This document shows positions 8,647-16,195 of a DNA stretch of 23,207 bases, one piece after another. The stretch lies in assembly GCA_035506075.1 (NCBI GenBank), contig DATJQB010000330.1, positions 1 through 23,207 of the forward strand, in the 5' to 3' direction. The stretch is from UBA9647 sp035506075. GTDB taxonomy: Bacteria > Bacteroidota > Ignavibacteria > UBA10030. Each line of letters opens with the position of its first letter. The first letter of the stretch is position 1. Made by a program: the position numbers and the translations under genes. The notes beneath the pieces are model-generated. The model was not told where the DNA came from. It was given only the letters and a program-made list of their open reading frames with translations, and made no database searches.

Positions 8647-9132
8647 CTACCTCGCTAGGTTGTCCTGGAAGTTGCGGACAAAGTACTTCTTGCCCTTCTT
8701 CACGACTGCAAAACCCTCTTTTGTAAGGAGCCTCCGCTGCATCAACGCACCCCCGGGATATTTCTCGTTGAGTTCACCATCGGCTTTGAGCGTTCTCCAA
8801 TAGGGAATCCGCAAATCTTTTCCTCCCTCATTCATTTCCTCAACAGCGTTGGCGATTGTCATAATGAAGATCCCCGTCGTGAGAGAACAGCAACCTTTCA
8901 CGTTGTGCTTCCTGGCGATCTTCTGGCAGATTTGGGTGATGGTGATGAGCTTCCCTTTGGGCACCCGTTTCATGAACGGGATAATCTCCGAAGGATTCAC
9001 CAGTACGACATCATCACCCTCGTTCGCTCCCATCTTGTGAACAGCGTTGTAGCATGGAAACCGCTTTTCGAGTTTCAGGATTTTGGGGAAATTCTCCTTG
9101 TCTGCCATCTTCTCTTGCCACGTTTTTCGCAT
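8647..9132 (-). CDS. MGMT-fold (alkyltransferase-like) protein lacking the catalytic cysteine
   Basis: The protein has 161 residues from the ATG at 9132, which has GGAGG 5 nt upstream; an in-frame TTG 36 bases earlier is less likely. Residues about 50-150 match the DNA-binding domain of O6-alkylguanine-DNA alkyltransferases: VPKGKLITITQICQKIA, a helix with IANAVEEM, then RIPYWRTLKADGELNEKYPG and a winged tail. The alkyl-accepting PCHR motif is replaced by PYWR (110-113), as in alkyltransferase-like (ATL) proteins, which bind but do not repair alkylated bases. CC at 81-82 is not at the active-site position. By analogy it may flag alkylated DNA for repair. It is followed by the methyltransferase gene after 3 bases. 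Confidence 0.82.
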   Translation of the reverse strand: MRKTWQEKMADKENFPKILKLEKRFPCYNAVHKMGANEGDDVVLVNPSEIIPFMKRVPKGKLITITQICQKIARKHNVKGCCSLTTGIFIMTIANAVEEMNEGGKDLRIPYWRTLKADGELNEKYPGGALMQRRLLTKEGFAVVKKGKKYFVRNFQDNLAR

Positions 9133-9207
9133 GGGAACCTCCACTCTTCCAGTCAGCAATTGGAACAAAGGTATTGTGCCCCGATAGAACGATCTTCATC
9201 CATTGGA

Positions 9208-9627
9208 TCAATGCGAACTCATGTTCGCAATAATCTGTATTACAAACAGAACCAGCATGATGATGCCGTTTGTCCGGGCTTGTTTCCAGCTCATGACGAC
9301 GAAGCCATAGTTCATCGCGAGATAGAGCACGATATACGGAACGAGCAGTCGCCAATCATCCCGGAATGGGATCTTCAGGATGAATTCGTAGATCCCTTCG
9401 AGGGCCAGAAACGCAAGGAAGATTCCCAAAAACACGGTGAGCTGCACAGCAGGTTCTTCGCGTTGAACAAGGAACAACGTGTACGCTGCAGGTAGCGCAA
9501 GAAGGAGATAGAGCCATCCGCAGGATTGCAGCAATGCGAGATGGTTCCTACGAACGAGGAAGATTGCGATCAGCAATATGTTGTTCGCGATTCCGAGGAA
9601 GAAAAACCACCGCTGTGCCATGTGCAT
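9208..9627 (-). CDS. Four-helix integral membrane protein, unknown family
   Basis: The protein has 139 residues from the ATG at 9627. The frame stays open further upstream, but that part lies inside the preceding gene and has no protein-like character. Four hydrophobic stretches are visible at about 6-24, 36-53, 62-83 and 96-137; the last may contain two passes. A charged loop LKIPFRDDWR precedes the last segment. It starts 11 bases after the stop of the neighbouring membrane-protein gene, so both are surely co-transcribed. No enzyme motif is seen and no function can be given. Confidence 0.72.
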   Translation of the reverse strand: MHMAQRWFFFLGIANNILLIAIFLVRRNHLALLQSCGWLYLLLALPAAYTLFLVQREEPAVQLTVFLGIFLAFLALEGIYEFILKIPFRDDWRLLVPYIVLYLAMNYGFVVMSWKQARTNGIIMLVLFVIQIIANMSSH

Positions 9628-9638
9628 GAACCCCCGTG

Positions 9639-10052
9639 TCAATTCTGAAGCAGTGGTTCCCTGTTTCGCCAGATCGATGCAACCATGAAAGCGGCCCAGC
9701 AAGTGACAGCGATAAAAAGGAGGGCATCGGTGAGTGGTCCGACCGGCGACTGATACTGCAGCTGTTTGTGAACGATGAGGTCGTAGACGACCATATTGAC
9801 GCCTCCGATGCACCCATACATCCAGAATCCACCAAGAACCATACCGGTTACAAGCGCCCAAGGCCGCATACGCAAAAGGCCGATGCCTGTCGCTACCGCG
9901 AGGAATGATGCGAGACCCTCTGAGATGAGCGGTACGTTCCGCAATGGCATACCGTCGATGAGGTACTTCGTCCAGTATGCAATCATCATCAATCCAAGGC
10001 AAAGGTTAACTATTGAGATGGAAGTCAGGATCCGGGGTCGTGGATGAGTCAT
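9639..10052 (-). CDS. Integral membrane protein, unknown family
   Basis: The protein has 137 residues from the ATG at 10052, chosen because GGAG lies about 5 nt upstream; a GTG two codons earlier would sit on top of this site. It has four hydrophobic segments (about 8-28, 42-60, 66-88, 108-128) with a basic end WRNREPLLQ. It is the first gene of a minus-strand group of four. Its size and helix number match the next gene although the sequences are not obviously alike, so the two may form a hetero-oligomer. That pairing is inferred from context only. Confidence 0.75.
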   Translation of the reverse strand: MTHPRPRILTSISIVNLCLGLMMIAYWTKYLIDGMPLRNVPLISEGLASFLAVATGIGLLRMRPWALVTGMVLGGFWMYGCIGGVNMVVYDLIVHKQLQYQSPVGPLTDALLFIAVTCWAAFMVASIWRNREPLLQN

Positions 10053-10382
10053 GGTCACTCCGGCATGGGTTGAAGTGTCGAATCCACTAGGCTAGCCTCA
10101 ACTGTCTCGGAAGAGGCTGATGTCTTGATACAGAGACTGAGACGGCGCTGGAGGACTCCAACATATCAAATCATGCAGCGAGTATCAATGACCAACAACC
10201 GTTGCTCTCTCAGCATACCTCTGGAAGGCGGCCAGCCTCAGAAGGAAGATTTTTTCAGCCGATAGATACTTAACAGAATGATAACGTGTGACCACGGAAT
10301 TGCCACGCAGCAACAAATTCTCAAACGTGATAATGCTATCGAAGCAATTGAACATTTGAAAAAAAGAGCGTACCTAAGGCGG
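10053..10382. other. Divergent intergenic region
   Basis: This gap separates the minus-strand membrane-protein group from the plus-strand receptor phosphatase, so it must contain promoters for both. No consensus promoter was convincing. A 41-codon frame (10278-10403) is helix-like and charged but has no ribosome site and I do not call it a gene. Confidence 0.4.
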
Positions 10383-10456
10383 GAGTATGAAGTGCGTGAG
10401 TAGGAGGTAGTGGAGCATGAGGTATGTGAGCAACAAAGTAGGAAGCATGAAGCAAG
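10383..10456 (+). repeat. Degenerate 15-nt tandem repeat in the leader of the receptor phosphatase gene
   Basis: Five consecutive purine-rich units start at 10383, 10398, 10413, 10428 and 10442. Examples are GAGTATGAAGTGCGT, GAGTAGGAGGTAGTG and GAGCATGAGGTATGT; the fourth unit is 14 nt long. The array ends 18 bases before the ATG at 10475, so it is likely in the 5' untranslated mRNA. Confidence 0.7.
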
Positions 10457-10474
10457 CAGTAATAAGAGGGCAGA

Positions 10475-12988
10475 ATGCAGACTGAAATCAATTTGATGAA
10501 GCCTGAGGAAGATGTTGCGCAACAGCAAACGAAAAGCGTTTCTTTGGCTTTGTGGACGAGTTTTACATCACGGTCAAGGATCATCGTTGCGTGCGTTGTT
10601 CTACCGGCAATTGCTTCGTTATCTTGCTCCAACCCGCAGCCCTCTCTCCGCTCAGTGAAGTTCGCAGCTGCAGTGCGACACTCCGCCGCACGGAGCCAGG
10701 TCTACCTTTCAGGGAGCGGTCCCCAGCTGGGCAACTGGAATCCGTCAGGCGTGCCGATGAGTCGCGAATCGGACTCGCTCTGGTCGGTGACACTCTCGTT
10801 CCCGAAAGGCGAAAGGATTGAGTACAAAGTGACCGCCGGGTCGTGGTGGACTCAGGCAATCGATAGCAGCGAGCGTGTCTATGATAACATCTCTCTGACG
10901 GTGGAGAAGGACACGACCGTCACCGTGCAGGTCTACGATTGGCTCAACTGGATGTCCAACGGCAGGCCCGTTCTGACTGCGACGCGGTTCCGTCCAAATC
11001 GCCAGAGTTTCAGCCTCGATGGGCTCTGGAGATATCATCCGGGGGACGATGCAGCGTGGTCCAGCCCGGCGTTTGACGACAGCGGTTGGGCTGTCACAGA
11101 TCCCTTCATCCGATGGACGCGGCCGTCAGATCCACAATGGAACGGCAAGGGATGGTTCAGGTTTCACGTGTATGCCGATTCATCACTTTGGAATGCGACG
11201 CTGGCAATCCGCATTGAGCAGTTGGGCGCATCACAGATTTTCTACAACGGCAGGCTCCTCTACTCATTTGGCCAAATCGGCTCCGCGACCGCACCGTACA
11301 AGCCGAACGCAATGACCTGGTGGCAGGAATTCAGGGTCGATCCACAATATGACCAGTTGATCGCCGTCCGCTATGCCAACAACGACTGGAGAAGGCTGCA
11401 AGGCATGGCGTATACACCTGGGTTTCTGATCTCGCTGAAGGACCTGAACTCGGCCTTTCGATCTGCGGTCGACGTCAGACGGAATGCTGAGCGGCAGATG
11501 GTCTTCACGTTGATACCGCTTATCCTCGCCCTCATCCATCTCTCGCTCTATGGCTTTCTTCGGAACCAGCGGCAGAACCTCTATTACGCATTCTGTATGC
11601 TGGGATTTGCTGGTCTGACTTTTTTCAGCTATGAGCGCGACCTCACTGTTGATGTCGGTCAGATCATCCTTTTCACCAAGCTCGGGGGGTTCTCGGTTGC
11701 GGTTGCCATTCTCTCTGGCGCGTTCACCGGCTACGAATTGAGATATAACGGGTTGCCGAAGAGAGCATTCATACTCGTCGGTATGTTCCTGCTCGCGACT
11801 TCATTCATTGTGCTGGACTTCTCGCCCGGACACGTCACGACCACTAACTACATCTTCTTCGGTTTGACGACGCTCGAAAGCGTGTACTCAGTCTTTGGCG
11901 GGAAAGCGCGTCGCTTCCACGGCGGATGGATTATCCTTGCCGGGTTCCTTGCCCTGAGCACGTTCATCTTGATGCAGCTCCTTATCGACTACAATGTCAT
12001 CACACCTACCGCCGCGACGAGCCAGGTGTACGTCTATGGGATGCTGTCCCTGGCCATTTCTATGTCGGTATTCCTTTCGTATAATTTCGCCCGCGTGAAC
12101 AAGGATCTGGAATTCCAATTGGACAACGTCAGGCGGTTTTCCGAGAAGGCAATCGAGCAGGAGCGTATCAGTCATACGCTTGCACTGGAGCGCAAGGCGA
12201 TCGAGTTGGAGAGCGATCGCAAAAGCAAAGAGCTTGAGTCCGCCCGAGCTCTGCAGCTCTCTCTCCTTCCGCAGAAGGTTCCACAAATCGAGGGATTGGA
12301 CATTGCCGCGATGATGAGGACTGCTACCGAAGTCGGCGGCGACTACTACGATTTCTTCATTTCCGGGAAGAACGCACTGACAATAGTAGTGGGAGATGCC
12401 ACGGGACACGGTCTGAAAGCGGGCAACCTGGTAACGGCGACGAAGGGTCTGCTGAACATCCTCGCACGGACAGAGAAAGTTGAGGAGATCCTCATTGAAG
12501 CAAACCGGGCCATCAAGGGTATGAACCTGCGCATGCTCACGATGTGCCTGGCAGTTGCTCGTGTTGAGGGTACCACTCTTCGATATAGTTCCGCCGGAAT
12601 GCCTCCGCTTTTGGTCTCCCGGGCGCGCACGAAGCAATGCGAAAAACTCGTGCTGAAAGCGATGCCCTTGGGGGCTGTCGATCACTTCCCCTACACAAGT
12701 CTCTTTGTGACCTTACGCCCTGGTGACGCTGTGGCGATGGTGAGTGACGGCCTGCTCGAGATCTTCAATGCCGCCCAGGAAACGTTCGGGATCGAGAACG
12801 TGATGAAGTCCCTGGAGCACTTTGCAGGGGAATCTGCTGATCGTATCGTCCAGGGTCTCTATGAGGATGGGAAAGCATGGGGCGGAGGCGCTCCTTTGGC
12901 CGATGATCTGACAATCGTCGTTTTCAAACTGGCCGGGACTCAACCCTCGCCATTGAAGAGGCATGGTACCAGGAATCGAAAAGTGTGA
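10475..12988 (+). CDS. Receptor-type SpoIIE/PP2C phosphatase with CBM20, jelly-roll and 7TM modules
   Basis: The 837-residue protein has an N-terminal hydrophobic stretch ending at Cys51 (weak lipobox). Residues 60-155 are a CBM20 starch-binding-type domain (VYLSGSGPQLGNWNP, then IEYKVTAGSWW). Residues about 178-325 are a jelly-roll module (SLDGLWRYHPG, FDDSGWAV). Seven hydrophobic segments lie at about 341-535, as in 7TMR-DISM receptors. A coiled coil at 541-597 leads to an RsbU/SpoIIE phosphatase at 598-818 with metal ligands in EVGGDYYDFF (D623), VVGDATGHG (D641), SDGLLE (D758) and ADD (D810, D811). It should sense an extracytoplasmic ligand and dephosphorylate an anti-sigma-factor antagonist. 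A GAGGG site lies 5 nt before the ATG. No cognate kinase or antagonist gene is in the window. Confidence 0.9.
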   Translation: MQTEINLMKPEEDVAQQQTKSVSLALWTSFTSRSRIIVACVVLPAIASLSCSNPQPSLRSVKFAAAVRHSAARSQVYLSGSGPQLGNWNPSGVPMSRESDSLWSVTLSFPKGERIEYKVTAGSWWTQAIDSSERVYDNISLTVEKDTTVTVQVYDWLNWMSNGRPVLTATRFRPNRQSFSLDGLWRYHPGDDAAWSSPAFDDSGWAVTDPFIRWTRPSDPQWNGKGWFRFHVYADSSLWNATLAIRIEQLGASQIFYNGRLLYSFGQIGSATAPYKPNAMTWWQEFRVDPQYDQLIAVRYANNDWRRLQGMAYTPGFLISLKDLNSAFRSAVDVRRNAERQMVFTLIPLILALIHLSLYGFLRNQRQNLYYAFCMLGFAGLTFFSYERDLTVDVGQIILFTKLGGFSVAVAILSGAFTGYELRYNGLPKRAFILVGMFLLATSFIVLDFSPGHVTTTNYIFFGLTTLESVYSVFGGKARRFHGGWIILAGFLALSTFILMQLLIDYNVITPTAATSQVYVYGMLSLAISMSVFLSYNFARVNKDLEFQLDNVRRFSEKAIEQERISHTLALERKAIELESDRKSKELESARALQLSLLPQKVPQIEGLDIAAMMRTATEVGGDYYDFFISGKNALTIVVGDATGHGLKAGNLVTATKGLLNILARTEKVEEILIEANRAIKGMNLRMLTMCLAVARVEGTTLRYSSAGMPPLLVSRARTKQCEKLVLKAMPLGAVDHFPYTSLFVTLRPGDAVAMVSDGLLEIFNAAQETFGIENVMKSLEHFAGESADRIVQGLYEDGKAWGGGAPLADDLTIVVFKLAGTQPSPLKRHGTRNRKV

Positions 12989-13038
12989 CCGCATACAGGT
13001 CTGCGAACGCTGCGTTCCGAACCTATGGAGAAATGCAC

Positions 13039-13245
13039 ATGGTGGGAGAAGAAGAATCAGCCGAATCAAAGCAGCGACAAGGGAATGCTTTGTCAAACGG
13101 CATCGCACTTGGCATTGCAATCGGAGTGACGCTTGGAGTAGTCTTTGATGACATTGCCATTGGAATCTGCACTGGGGTTGCTCTCGGCGCAGCAATCGGG
13201 TCCTGGCCGAGCTGGGGGAAGCAAAAGATAGAAGGCCATGGATGA
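13039..13245 (+). CDS. Glycine-zipper mini membrane protein
   Basis: The protein has 68 residues from the ATG at 13039, which has GGAG 8 nt upstream; ATG 13033 and a GTG at 12985 overlapping the previous stop are alternatives. After a charged, hydrophilic start it has two small-residue helices, NGIALGIAIGVTLGVVF and IAIGICTGVALGAAIG, separated by DD. The repeated GxxxG/AxxxG spacing favours tight helix packing. Small proteins with this pattern are widespread and uncharacterised. It lies about 50 bases after the receptor phosphatase stop and is probably in the same transcript. Confidence 0.75.
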   Translation: MVGEEESAESKQRQGNALSNGIALGIAIGVTLGVVFDDIAIGICTGVALGAAIGSWPSWGKQKIEGHG

Positions 13246-13296
13246 AGTAGTTCTCCAGCCAGCGAGTCTTAGTCACTGTCTCTGCGGCACGCCGTG

Positions 13297-13316
13297 AGGT
13301 CCTGCGGGACGGACCT
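13297..13316. repeat. Small inverted repeat AGGTCC/GGACCT
   Basis: AGGTCC and GGACCT are separated by TGCGGGAC. It lies about 50 bases after the glycine-zipper gene and may be part of a weak terminator or a REP-like element. There is no T-run. Confidence 0.35.
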
Positions 13317-13491
13317 ATGGATGTCGTCCCATTTATTCAAAAGGGATGAATTGTGCAGTGATACTTCGGATGCTGGCTGCGGTGCCCGCTGACGCCACTC
13401 AGTAGTTTTTGGGATGGATGATCTACTCCATACCCGCCACCCTCTCTCTCCCGAGACGCTCTCATCGATGAATGCCGCACATTGACGTTCA

Positions 13492-13520
13492 TTGATATTC
13501 CTCGCCCTTTTGCATACATT
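13492..13520 (+). promoter_or_regulatory. Likely promoter of the SxtJ-like/carbamoyltransferase/DUF5989 cassette
   Basis: TTGATA (13492-13497) and TACATT (13515-13520) are 17 bases apart. Transcription would begin near 13527, about 16 nt before the ATG at 13543. This supports that ATG over longer upstream starts, which would fall inside the promoter. Confidence 0.5.
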
Positions 13521-13542
13521 CGAGGAAGAACCACACATCGCT

Positions 13543-13791
13543 ATGAACCTACTTCGCAGAATCAGACATATAGCGTACATAGGGTGGATGACGTTTGCCC
13601 ATGCCCTCGCCGTCGTCAATACCACGGTCATCCTGACGCTTGTCTACTTCTTTCTCATCGGGCCATTCTCCATCGTTGTTCGGATGCTTGGCAAAGATCT
13701 TTTGGGGCACAGCATCAGCCGCACGGGTTCGTTCTGGAAGCCCAAAAGGCCCGTTCCACACACCCTCGATCAAGCCCGCCACCAGTTCTGA
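13543..13791 (+). CDS. Short SxtJ-like membrane protein
   Basis: The protein has 82 residues from the ATG at 13543. One long hydrophobic stretch (about 8-45, YIGWMTFAHALAVVNTTVIL and beyond) leads to RMLGKDLLG, then SFWKPKRPVPHT and a C-terminal RHQF. From memory of the family, this matches the second half of SxtJ proteins, which end in GRDPL..., SYWxPR and RQF and often accompany carbamoyltransferases. The first membrane pair of the usual form of about 130 residues is missing. It starts the cassette, with its stop 7 bases before the carbamoyltransferase ATG. Function is unknown; a membrane partner for the carbamoyltransferase is an inference. Confidence 0.78.
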   Translation: MNLLRRIRHIAYIGWMTFAHALAVVNTTVILTLVYFFLIGPFSIVVRMLGKDLLGHSISRTGSFWKPKRPVPHTLDQARHQF

Positions 13792-13798
13792 GTCTTTC

Positions 13799-15532
13799 AT
13801 GAACATTCTCGGAGTATCGTGTTTCTATCATGATGCCGCTGCCGCGATTGTTCAGAACGGCCGACTCACTGCGGCAGCTCAGGAAGAACGGTTTACCCGC
13901 AAGAAGCACGACCAGTCCTTCCCCAAACACGCAATCGACTTTTGTCTGAAGCACGCTGGCCTCCAGCCTCAAGATATTGACTACGTGGCCTTTTATGACA
14001 AACCCCTCACCAAGTTCGACAGGATTCTCCAAACGTATATTGCTAGTTTTCCAAGAGGCTTGCCTTCCTTCCTCAAGGCGGTGCCCATCTGGATCAAGGA
14101 GAAGATCTGGATTCCACAGACATTGAAGAGCGAAATCGACGGTGCTGGGGAAGTCCTTTTCGCCGAACACCACATCTCACACGCTGCGAGTGCTTTTCTC
14201 GTCTCTCCCTTCGAAGAGGCAGCCATCATCACAACTGACGGCGTCGGCGAATGGGACACGACGACCTATGGTGTCGGACGCGCCACGGACATTCAATTGA
14301 GCAACTGCATTGAATTTCCACATTCCTTGGGATTGTTGTATTCGGCATTCACATATTATCTCGGATTCAGAGTAAACAGTGCGGAATACAAGGTGATGGG
14401 GTTGGCACCGTATGGAGATCCTCATTTCTACGACCTCATCACGCGGGAGCTCGTCCACATCGCAGACGACGGAAGCTTCAGGTTGAACATGAAGTATTTT
14501 ACGTATGAGTACGGGCTGAAAATGTTGGGAAGAACATTCGCCCGCATTTTTGGGGAACCGATAAGAGAACCGGAATCGAAGTTGACGCAGTTTCACAAGG
14601 ACGTGGCAGCATCACTCCAGAAGGTTACGGACACCATCATGGTGAGCATGGCGCAGAATGTCGGCAAAGAAACAGGAATGAAGTACCTTTGCCTCTCGGG
14701 CGGGGTTGCACTCAACTGCGTTTCAAACAGCAAAATTCTGGAAAACTCTTCTTTCGCAGATATTTTCATTCAACCGGCAGCAGGAGATGCTGGAGGGTCC
14801 ATCGGCGCGGCATACTACGTCTATAATACTATCCTCAAAAATCCGCGGACATACGTGATGAACGATGCCTTCCTCGGGCCGGAATTCTCCGATGAACAAA
14901 TAGAGGAACTCCTGAAATCGAAAAATGTGGAGTATTGCCGATGCTCCCGACAAGAGCTTCTTCAGAAGACAGCCCGATTTATCGCGGACCAAAAAGTTGT
15001 GGGATGGCTTCAGGGGCGAATGGAGTTCGGACCCCGGGCTCTCGGAAACCGAAGCATCTTGGCAGACGCACGCAATCCCAGGAATCAATCCGTTGTCAAT
15101 CTGAAAATCAAGTTTCGTGAAAGCTTCCGACCGTTTGCTCCGACAGTATTGGAAGAGAGAACAAAAGACTACTTCGAATTTGACCGGCCGAGTCCGTACA
15201 TGCTTTTTGTTGCCAACGTGCGTCCAGACCGGCGAACGATACCATCCGTCACACACGTCGACGGTTCCGCCAGGCTTCAGACAATCGCCCGTGACCAGAA
15301 TCCTCTCTACTATGATTTGATAGCAGAGTTCGATCGGCAGACTGGCTGTCCCGTGATCATCAACACATCCTTCAATGTGCGCGGTGAGCCGATTGTGTGC
15401 ACGCCAGCGGATGCATGGCGCTGTTTCATGAGAACTGAGATGGATATCCTTGTCATGGGAAGCTTCATCATCGAAAAGGACAATCTCGGATCCTACACGG
15501 AAACAACCGAGGAGGAATTTGAACTAGATTGA
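13799..15532 (+). CDS. Carbamoyltransferase of the NodU/CmcH/TobZ family
   Basis: The protein has 577 residues from MNILGVSCFYHDAAAAIV; upstream in-frame sequence belongs to the overlapping SxtJ-like gene. The N-terminal ASKHA/Kae1-like domain shows FYHDAAAA, EHHISHAASAF (metal-binding histidines), TTDGVGEW, SAEYKVMGLAPYG, LSGGVALNC and AGDAGGSIGAA. The C-terminal YrdC-like domain shows GRMEFGPRALGNRSILAD, FRPFAPTVL and NTSFNVRGEPIVCTP. The reaction is known in the family: carbamoyl phosphate and ATP give carbamoyl-AMP, then the carbamoyl group passes to a hydroxyl of a sugar or natural product. All signature motifs are intact. The acceptor is unknown; the membrane partners suggest a cell-surface glycan or lipid intermediate. 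Confidence 0.95.
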   Translation: MNILGVSCFYHDAAAAIVQNGRLTAAAQEERFTRKKHDQSFPKHAIDFCLKHAGLQPQDIDYVAFYDKPLTKFDRILQTYIASFPRGLPSFLKAVPIWIKEKIWIPQTLKSEIDGAGEVLFAEHHISHAASAFLVSPFEEAAIITTDGVGEWDTTTYGVGRATDIQLSNCIEFPHSLGLLYSAFTYYLGFRVNSAEYKVMGLAPYGDPHFYDLITRELVHIADDGSFRLNMKYFTYEYGLKMLGRTFARIFGEPIREPESKLTQFHKDVAASLQKVTDTIMVSMAQNVGKETGMKYLCLSGGVALNCVSNSKILENSSFADIFIQPAAGDAGGSIGAAYYVYNTILKNPRTYVMNDAFLGPEFSDEQIEELLKSKNVEYCRCSRQELLQKTARFIADQKVVGWLQGRMEFGPRALGNRSILADARNPRNQSVVNLKIKFRESFRPFAPTVLEERTKDYFEFDRPSPYMLFVANVRPDRRTIPSVTHVDGSARLQTIARDQNPLYYDLIAEFDRQTGCPVIINTSFNVRGEPIVCTPADAWRCFMRTEMDILVMGSFIIEKDNLGSYTETTEEEFELD

Positions 15533-15539
15533 GGATTCC

Positions 15540-15719
15540 ATGAACAAATTGAAAAGCTTGCGGAACAAGCTGACAATCTTCGGCGAACTTTGGGCGTTCA
15601 TGCGGACTCGAAAGAAGTGGTGGCTGGGACCGATCATCTTCGTTCTGCTCCTTTTGGGATTGGTTATCATTTTGACGCAAGGATCCGCTCTCGCGCCCTT
15701 CATCTACACCCTGTTTTGA
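15540..15719 (+). CDS. DUF5989-family small membrane protein
   Basis: Translating from the ATG at 15540 gives 59 residues: basic start MNKLKSLRNKLTIFGELWAF, then MRTRKKWWLGP, a transmembrane helix (IIFVLLLLGLVIILTQG) and the ending SALAPFIYTLF. This pattern (GELWxFxRxRKKWWLxP, then SALAPFIYTLF) is characteristic of DUF5989 proteins found beside carbamoyltransferases and SxtJ. It begins 7 bases after the carbamoyltransferase stop; no strong ribosome site is visible apart from GAGGA about 5 nt upstream. It is easily missed because of its length. Function is unknown. Confidence 0.9.
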   Translation: MNKLKSLRNKLTIFGELWAFMRTRKKWWLGPIIFVLLLLGLVIILTQGSALAPFIYTLF

Positions 15720-16195
15720 TGAGGAAAGAAGCTTCGGAAGGAAGAATATGGCGGAAGGCATTACACAACCGGGCTGCTGAAGATGGGATTTCTGCGGCAG
15801 TGCGGAAGGATCGTTGCATCGAACGACAAGCGTCCTACAGCGTGGTCCTTCCTCCCGATTGCCCGTGGAACGATGAGCAGATGCGCCAACCTCGAGATGG
15901 GAATGATCTCTGTAAGCCCCCGATGACGCCCAACAAGAGTCCCTTCAACAATGTCATCGGATCAGCAGCTCCCGATCAAGAAATGGATTGTACAGCCGTC
16001 GACGTACCAAGAATTCCATAGAAGAAACCACGAGAAGCAAGGTCGGTGTGCTTCGTCACATTCCCGACGCGACGAGTGCTGCCCCCGACAAGTGATCTAG
16101 TCCATTCGAAATCGGTGTCTGCTTTGGAGGCAGGCACGACTGCCTTCTTGAGCTCGTTGAGGCACCAATCTCGAGATTTCTGTTTTGTGGTGGCA
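15720..16195. other. Gap after the carbamoyltransferase cassette
   Basis: A 100-codon frame begins with an ATG at 15719 that overlaps the DUF5989 stop as TGATG and runs to 16021. Its translation (MRKEASEGRIWRKALHNRAA...) has no recognisable domain, and the arrangement could be chance. No terminator with a T-run was seen. The LacI-family gene ends at the right edge, convergent with the cassette. Confidence 0.35.

Noticed and set aside
9628..10002. Upstream extension of the membrane-protein frame that ends at 9208
   Set aside because: It lies inside the neighbouring gene in another frame and is rich in Arg/His/Cys without protein-like pattern; the ATG at 9627 is the sensible start.
10348..10376. 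TTGAAC with TACCTA 17 bases later as a promoter of the receptor phosphatase
   Set aside because: The -10 element matches the consensus at only two of six positions.
10278..10403. A 41-codon plus-strand frame with a charged, helix-like translation
   Set aside because: No ribosome site, no recognisable homology, and it runs into a tandem repeat; chance or a decayed gene tail is more likely.
10238..10632. Minus-strand frames with Ser/Cys/Leu-rich hydrophobic translations
   Set aside because: They are the complement of the purine-rich tandem repeat and leader, with no ribosome site.
13640..13798. Upstream extension of the carbamoyltransferase frame
   Set aside because: It overlaps the SxtJ-like gene and lacks similarity; the family N-terminus begins at MNILGVSCFYHD, base 13799.
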